Assembly (NCBI RefSeq): GCF_047948215.1
Contig: NC_134458.1
Span: forward strand, 84,833,260-84,897,259
Direction of reading: 5' to 3'
Origin: Lycorma delicatula
Taxonomy: Eukaryota; Arthropoda; Insecta; Hemiptera; Fulgoridae
DNA length: 64,000 bases
In this document: one piece after another, positions 58,915-64,000 of the stretch
How positions within the stretch are numbered: position 1 is the first letter of the stretch
Layout of the letters: every line of letters starts with the position of its first letter
Notes under the pieces: model-generated
What the model saw: only the letters and a program-made list of their open reading frames with translations
What the model was told of the DNA's origin: nothing
Databases searched by the model: none
Made by a program: the position numbers and the translations under genes

Positions 58915-58985
58915 GCCTGACTCGGATTCAAACCCAGAACCTTTCAGATGAAAAGTAGAAATGGTACCACTTAACCACAAAAATC
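58915..58985 (-). mobile_element. Second tRNA-derived SINE family, head region
   Basis: On the minus strand TGTGGTTAAGTGGTACCATT contains an A-box-like motif. About 40 bp later GGTTTGAATCC is a good pol III B box, followed by GAGTCAGGCCTGGCATTTTT. It differs from family 1. A degraded relative is at 49690. Confidence 0.6.
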
Positions 58986-59783
58986 AGCTATGTTAAAATC
59001 TCAAATGATGGTAATTCAAAATGAAATTCTTTAGATTTATTGTTTCAGCTCGAATGACAGGTATCACTGAAAAAAAGTATTTCAAATAAAATATTTGGAA
59101 ACTTAAAACTTTCCATAAATCATTATTTAATGAATTCTTATACAAGAATATATCAATGACTCTGGTGAGTCTTAATATCAAATAAATATTTTAGTTGTTC
59201 CTTATTAATACTGTATTTCTGAAGAAATGAATTAACTAATTTTAATGAAAATCAGCAGTGATCTATCTTTATGATTTTAGTAAATATTGTCCATCTGCTG
59301 TTTTGTTCCGAGGACATTAAACATTAAGAAAAATTGTCTGTGCATACTTTACCTAAAAAAAATTACAGAAAAATTACTTGCCCTTCTTTAGATCTGATGG
59401 GATTATCAAATACCCTTTTGCCTTGTTTTGAAGAACAAATAATTTCACAATTGACCGAGACAGATATCTACATCATTGAAGGAAATTACTACAATGAATG
59501 TAATGAATGATGAACATAATTATCTAACATTTTGCTTAATGAATAACACGCCATAAAACATTACATATTATCAATGGAGCAATATAATTAATGATTATAA
59601 CAGAATAGACCTCATTAAAAATATACCATGGGCTAAGTATATCACTTGTGTGGAATATAGAAAATAAAATTGAACATGTTTACACTGAATTTAGAGGTGT
59701 AATTTTAATATGTTAAATACTGTGTAATTACAGTTTATGTAATTTAGACTTAGGCTTAACACTATCATTGCTGAGTGAAAAAT
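58986..59783. other. AT-rich non-coding stretch
   Basis: Nothing recognised. Confidence 0.3.
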
Positions 59784-60096
59784 CCTCCTTCCTTCTTCCT
59801 TCTTTTTCCTGTTTAGCATCCGGTAATTATCTTTCAGATAATACTTCAGAGGATGAATGAGGATGATATGTATGAGTGTAAATGAACTGTAGTTTTGTAC
59901 AGTCTCAGTTCGACCATTTCTGAGATGTGTGGTTAATTGAAACCCAACCACCAAACAACACTGGTATCCACAATCTAGTATTCAAATCTGTGTAAAAATA
60001 CTGACTTTACTAGGACTTGAACACTGGAATTCTCAACTTCCAAATCAGGTCATTTTAGGAAGACACGTTCACCACTAGACCAACCTGGTAGGTTTA
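59784..60096 (-). mobile_element. tRNA-derived SINE (family 1, tail A), full length
   Basis: Head at 60096 (AACCTACCAGGTTGGTCTAG), A box TGGTCTAGTGG, a B box weakened to TGTTCAAGTCC, and 3' GCTAAACAGG plus an AAG-rich tail. A 10-bp duplication AGTGAAAAAT lies at 59774-59783 and 60097-60106. Confidence 0.85.
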
Positions 60097-60579
60097 AGTG
60101 AAAAATTTATTTCAACATAATGTCACTGTTAACAATACACTTTATTATTTTATCATAATTAAAGAATTTTAAGTATTTCTTTTTTTAACCTGAATTTATT
60201 TATGCTGCAAATTTTTTCTGCTGAAAATAATCACTACATAAAATAATTTACATATAATTATATAAAAATATAAAATAATCATAATCAATATATTAATCCA
60301 GAATTATAATTTGAGACAACTGCAATAGAAAAAACTTCTAAATGTTGACAGGTTGCCATCGCTGTAATTGCTTCTACACCAAATAAACTTGCAGAAGTAA
60401 GGTAACATAAACTGTTTTGATTTTCCCTCTCATTTATTATATTAATTGTACTTTACCAGGAGCCTACAAAGACAGAAAATCTGAAATCTATTTTCATATT
60501 CCAGCCTATGTAATTGAATTAAGTTTATGGTTCTCATAAATGAATCGGATACATTGTGCCAGATAAAAGAATCTTGAAC

Positions 60580-61200
60580 TGTACTAAATAAATAAATCTT
60601 TTATTGTGATTAATATGCATTCAAAGCATAATACATTATACAGATCACATCATGGACAGATCAATATCATTCATGGACAGACAAATCATCATCATTATAC
60701 AGATCAAATATGGACAGGAAGGTACATTACGCTGTTGATAAAAAAAGAAACTGTTCTAGTATTTTCTTAAATGGATCAAAGGAAAACCTTGATCTTCTAT
60801 GCTCTACAACATACATAAACATAAAATAAAAAATAGAAAAATTTAAAAACATCAAATCATCATTTAAAGTATAAATATATGAACGAATATTAAAATAAAT
60901 AATAGTTCAGAAGTCAAATAGAAATTATTTGAGGATATATTTATGTACAAGTTGAGTGGAGCTGAAGAAAAATCAGTTTTTAGTTAATATTATTTAAAAA
61001 CTCATTAAAAGATTAGTATTTTTTCTATAAAATGGAATATTTTAATTGTATTTTATATAAACAGAAGGGAAAAGTTTTTAAATGGATCGGTAATTAGTTA
61101 AAAATGACAATGGAAACATAATAAAGCCCTATCTAGGAAGCCAAAAGTATTGTATTGAGTTACATGAAAACAGTTATGTGCCTTTGATAGAAGTAAATGT
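60580..61200 (-). repeat. Dispersed repeat R, copy 3 (longest)
   Basis: Same order of phrases as 47570-48140 and the same orientation, with AAATAAATAAATCTTTTATT at the low end. It carries an extra local duplication of CATGGACAG near 60650-60715. Likely the 3' portion of a minus-strand non-LTR element. Confidence 0.7.
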
Positions 61201-61663
61201 TGAATTTTAAAAAAAGAATCACAATTGCTTTTAGCGAAGAGTGCATTGATATATACAAGGATTACTTAACCTTTTTAATTATAGTAAATACCGATTTACA
61301 TAATCGATATCAAAATAATAACCTAAAAGCTCAATTTTGTAATTTGAAAACTTCATCTGACTTTTTAAAGAAGCCCTACGGGATGATATGCATTTCAAAT
61401 GTAAATCTACGTAGGCATAAATATTTAATAATGATGGCAAGCTTAGAGCCGCTTTATACGACCGTTCAAAACAGTATTTTGATTTTGTTACAAACGAAAT
61501 CAGTTTGATTTTTCTTAAACATTTTTTTATAAAAACTAAATACCCAAAATTTTCGCACTATAGTAACAGAAATACTATATTTATTAACGGAAATTCACTC
61601 CACGCGGTTTGCAATGTTACGTCTATCTGAAAAGTGTAATGCAACGGTTTTGTCCGTGTTTAA
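61201..61663. other. Spacer with a 103-codon open frame
   Basis: A plus-strand frame at 61197-61508 (MLNFKKRITIAFSEECIDIY...) has no recognisable family. It may continue the adjacent repeat R. I do not call it a gene. Confidence 0.3.
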
Positions 61664-61677
61664 TTTTTTTTTTTTTT
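61664..61677 (-). other. Poly(A) tail of the RTE-type LINE
   Basis: A14 on the minus strand, only 4 nt (AGAC) after the LINE stop codon. Confidence 0.85.
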
Positions 61678-61681
61678 GTCT

Positions 61682-64000
61682 TCAGTCATTTGACTGGTTT
61701 GATGCAGCTCTCCAAGATTCCCTATCTAGTGCTAGTCGTTTCATTTCAGTATACCCTCTACATCCTACATCCCCAACAATTTGTTTTACATACTCCAAAC
61801 GTGGCCTGCCTACACAATTTTTCCCTTCTACCTGTCCTTCCAATATTAAAGCGACTATTCCAGGATGCCTTAGTATGTGGCCTATAAGTCTGTCTCTTCT
61901 TTTAACTATATTCTTCCAAATGCTTCTTTCTTCATCTATTTGCCGCAATACCTCTTCATTTGTCACTTTATCCACCCATCTGATTTTTAACATTCTCCTA
62001 TAGCACCACATTTCAAAAGCTTCTAATCTTTTCTTCTCAGATACTCCGATTGTCCAAGTTTCACTTCCATATAAAGCGACACTCCAAACATACACTTTCA
62101 AAAATCTTTTCCTGACATTTAAATTCATTTTTGATGTAAACAAATTATATTTCTTACTGAAGGCTCGTTTAGCTTGTGCTATTCGGCATTTTATATCGCT
62201 CCTGCTTCGTCCATCTTTAGTAATTTTACTTCCCAAATAACAAAATTCTTCTACCTCCATAATCTTTTCTCCTCCTATTTTCACATTCAGGGGTCCATCT
62301 TTGTTATTTCTACTACATTTCATTACTTTTGTTTTGTTCTTGTTTATTTTCATGCGATAGTTCTTGCGTAGGACTTCATCTATGCCATTCATTGTTTCTT
62401 CTAAATCCTTTTTACTCTCGGCTAGAATTACTATATCATCAGCAAATCGTAGCATCTTTATCTTTTCACCTTGTACTGTTACTCCGAATCTAAATTGTTC
62501 TTTAACATCATTAACTGCTAGTTCCATGTAAAGATTAAAAAGTAACGGAGATAGAGAACATCCTTGTCGGACTCCCTTTCTTATTATGGCTTCTTTCTTA
62601 TGTTCTTCAATTGCTACTGTTGCTGTTTGGTTCCTGTACATGTTAGCAATTGTTCTTCTATCTCTGTATTTGAACCCTAATTTTTTTAAAATGCTGAACA
62701 TTTTATTCCAATCTACGTTATCGAAAGCCTTTTCTAGGTCTATAAACGCCAAGTATGTTGGTTTGTTTTTCTTTAATCTTCCTTCTACTATTAATCTGAG
62801 GCCTAAAATTGCTTCCCTTGTCCCTATACTTTTCCTGAAACCAAATTGGTCTTCTCCTAACACTTCTTCCACTCTCCTCTCAATTCTTCTGTATAAAATT
62901 CTAGTTAAGATTTTTGATGCATGACTAGTTAAACTAATTGTTCTGTATTCTTCACATTTATCTGCGCCTGCTTTCTTTGGTATCATAACTATAACACTTT
63001 TTTTGAAGTCTGACGGAAATTCCCCTTTTTCATAAATATTACACACCAGTTTGTATAATCTATCAATCGCTTCCTCACCTGCACTGCGCAGTAATTCTAC
63101 AGGTATTCCGTCTATTCCAGGGGCCTTTCTGCCATTTAAATCTTTTAATGCTCTCTTAAATTCAGATCTCAGTATTGTTTCTCCCATTTCATCCTCCTCA
63201 ACTTCCTCTATAACACCATTTTCTAATTCATTTCCTCCGTATAACTCTTCAATATATTCCACCCATCTATCGACTTTACCTTTCGTATTATATATTGGTG
63301 TACCATCTTTGTTTAACACATTATTAGATTTTAATTTATGTACCCCAAAATTTTCCTTAACTTTCCTGTATGCTCCGTCAATTTTACCAATGTTCATTTC
63401 TCTTTCCACTTCTGAACACTTTTCTTTAATCCACTCTTCTTTCGCCAGTTTGCATTTCCTATTTATAGCATTTCTTAATTGCCGATAGTTCCTTTTACTT
63501 TCTTCATCATTAGCATTCTTATATTTTCTACGTTCATCCATCAGCTGCAATATATCGTCTGAAACCCAAGGTTTTCTACCGGTTCTCTTTATTCCGCCTA
63601 AGTTTGCTTCAGCTGATTTAAGAATTTCCTTTTTAACATTCTCCCATTCTTCTTCTACATTTTCTACCATATCTTTTTTACTCAGACCTCTTGCGATGTC
63701 CTCCTCAAAAATCTTCTTTACCTCCTCTTCCTCAAGCTTCTCTAAATTCCACCGATTCATCTGACAACTTTTCTTCAGGTTTTTAAACCCCAATCTACAT
63801 TTCATTATCACCAAATTATGGTCGCTATCAATGTCTGCTCCAGGGTAAGTTTTGCAGTCAACGAGTTGATTTCTAAATCTTTGCTTAACCATGATATAAT
63901 CTATCTGATACCTTCCAGTATCGCCTGGCTTTTTCCAAGTGTATATTCTTCTATTATGATTTTTAAATTGGGTGTTGGCAATTACTAAATTATACTTCGT
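61682..64000 (-). CDS. RTE-type non-LTR retrotransposon ORF2 (endonuclease end + reverse transcriptase), open at the window edge
   Basis: The frame is open from position 64000 to a TGA at 61684-61682, over 770 codons. The first in-window methionine (63892) is not the start. The visible N terminus, RRIYTWKKPGDTGRYQIDYI and SDHNLVIMK, is the end of an apurinic-type endonuclease. RT motifs are intact: GRKAPGIDGIPVELL, VIVMIPKK, FRKSIGTREAI, AFIDLEKAFD, RQGCSLSPLLFNLYME, RFADDIVILAES and YLGSKITKDG. The C-terminal tail is ALYGSETWTIGVSEKKRLEA and EMWCYRRMLKIRW. This order is that of RTE/BovB-like elements. It is probably young and possibly functional if the 5' part is intact. Older relatives lie at 15430 and 29460. 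Confidence 0.95.
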   Translation of the reverse strand, partial: TKYNLVIANTQFKNHNRRIYTWKKPGDTGRYQIDYIMVKQRFRNQLVDCKTYPGADIDSDHNLVIMKCRLGFKNLKKSCQMNRWNLEKLEEEEVKKIFEEDIARGLSKKDMVENVEEEWENVKKEILKSAEANLGGIKRTGRKPWVSDDILQLMDERRKYKNANDEESKRNYRQLRNAINRKCKLAKEEWIKEKCSEVEREMNIGKIDGAYRKVKENFGVHKLKSNNVLNKDGTPIYNTKGKVDRWVEYIEELYGGNELENGVIEEVEEDEMGETILRSEFKRALKDLNGRKAPGIDGIPVELLRSAGEEAIDRLYKLVCNIYEKGEFPSDFKKSVIVMIPKKAGADKCEEYRTISLTSHASKILTRILYRRIERRVEEVLGEDQFGFRKSIGTREAILGLRLIVEGRLKKNKPTYLAFIDLEKAFDNVDWNKMFSILKKLGFKYRDRRTIANMYRNQTATVAIEEHKKEAIIRKGVRQGCSLSPLLFNLYMELAVNDVKEQFRFGVTVQGEKIKMLRFADDIVILAESKKDLEETMNGIDEVLRKNYRMKINKNKTKVMKCSRNNKDGPLNVKIGGEKIMEVEEFCYLGSKITKDGRSRSDIKCRIAQAKRAFSKKYNLFTSKMNLNVRKRFLKVYVWSVALYGSETWTIGVSEKKRLEAFEMWCYRRMLKIRWVDKVTNEEVLRQIDEERSIWKNIVKRRDRLIGHILRHPGIVALILEGQVEGKNCVGRPRLEYVKQIVGDVGCRGYTEMKRLALDRESWRAASNQSND

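Noticed and set aside
61609..63488. Plus-strand open frames opposite the RTE element
   Set aside because: Antisense shadows of the intact minus-strand LINE ORF.

Overview
The window is AT-rich animal DNA with long introns and dense, mostly decayed transposable elements. No bacterial features, rRNA, tRNA genes or CRISPR arrays were seen. The repeat content (mariner, piggyBac, RTE-type LINEs, Penelope-like GIY-YIG, tRNA-derived SINEs) and the gene types point to an insect. A hemipteran is my guess from the repeat flavour, held with low confidence. Single ORFs here are mostly shadows. The real genes had to be built exon by exon from splice sites and reading phase.

Three host genes are supported. 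(A) A minus-strand gene of unknown function has phase-compatible exons at 9350-9437, 4681-4755 and 2207-2321, and a tentative first exon at 12909-12970. It runs off the left edge. (B) A plus-strand prenylcysteine-oxidase-like flavoprotein has five exons between 13832 and 25095, all in phase, giving about 467 residues with a signal peptide and a dinucleotide-binding glycine motif. It starts about 860 bp from gene A's tentative start, head to head. (C) A minus-strand secreted or membrane leucine-rich-repeat protein has nine phased exons from 55774 down to 28755 and ends in a transmembrane segment. It resembles the insect singed wings 2/halfway group. It is tail to tail with gene B, and its signal-peptide exon was not found.

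Gene A's introns hold a foldback element (1341-2050), a mariner relic (7290-8868) split by a SINE, and the 5' part of a piggyBac relic (11424-12470). Gene B's introns hold an RTE-like reverse transcriptase relic and two different Tc1/mariner-superfamily relics. The 25-31 kb stretch holds a short tandem array, a Penelope-like relic and another RTE relic. Gene C's long introns hold a polypyrimidine-rich dispersed repeat, a broken copy of a multicopy insect gene family of unknown function (35040-36695), a LINE relic, and SINE copies including one nested in another. They also hold a roughly 1.2 kb inverted-repeat structure whose loop carries an isolated coding exon, an unclassified GC-richer block, and a LINE copy with its reverse transcriptase centre deleted.

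From 56 kb to the end the window is intergenic or far-upstream repeat DNA. It finishes with a nearly intact RTE-type LINE ORF (61682 to the edge) that stops 4 nt before its poly(A). The most unusual items are the exon caught inside the inverted repeat (40312-41478), the nested SINE with a different 3' tail, the promoterless SINE with perfect target-site duplications, and the GC-AG intron and altered active-site motifs of gene B.
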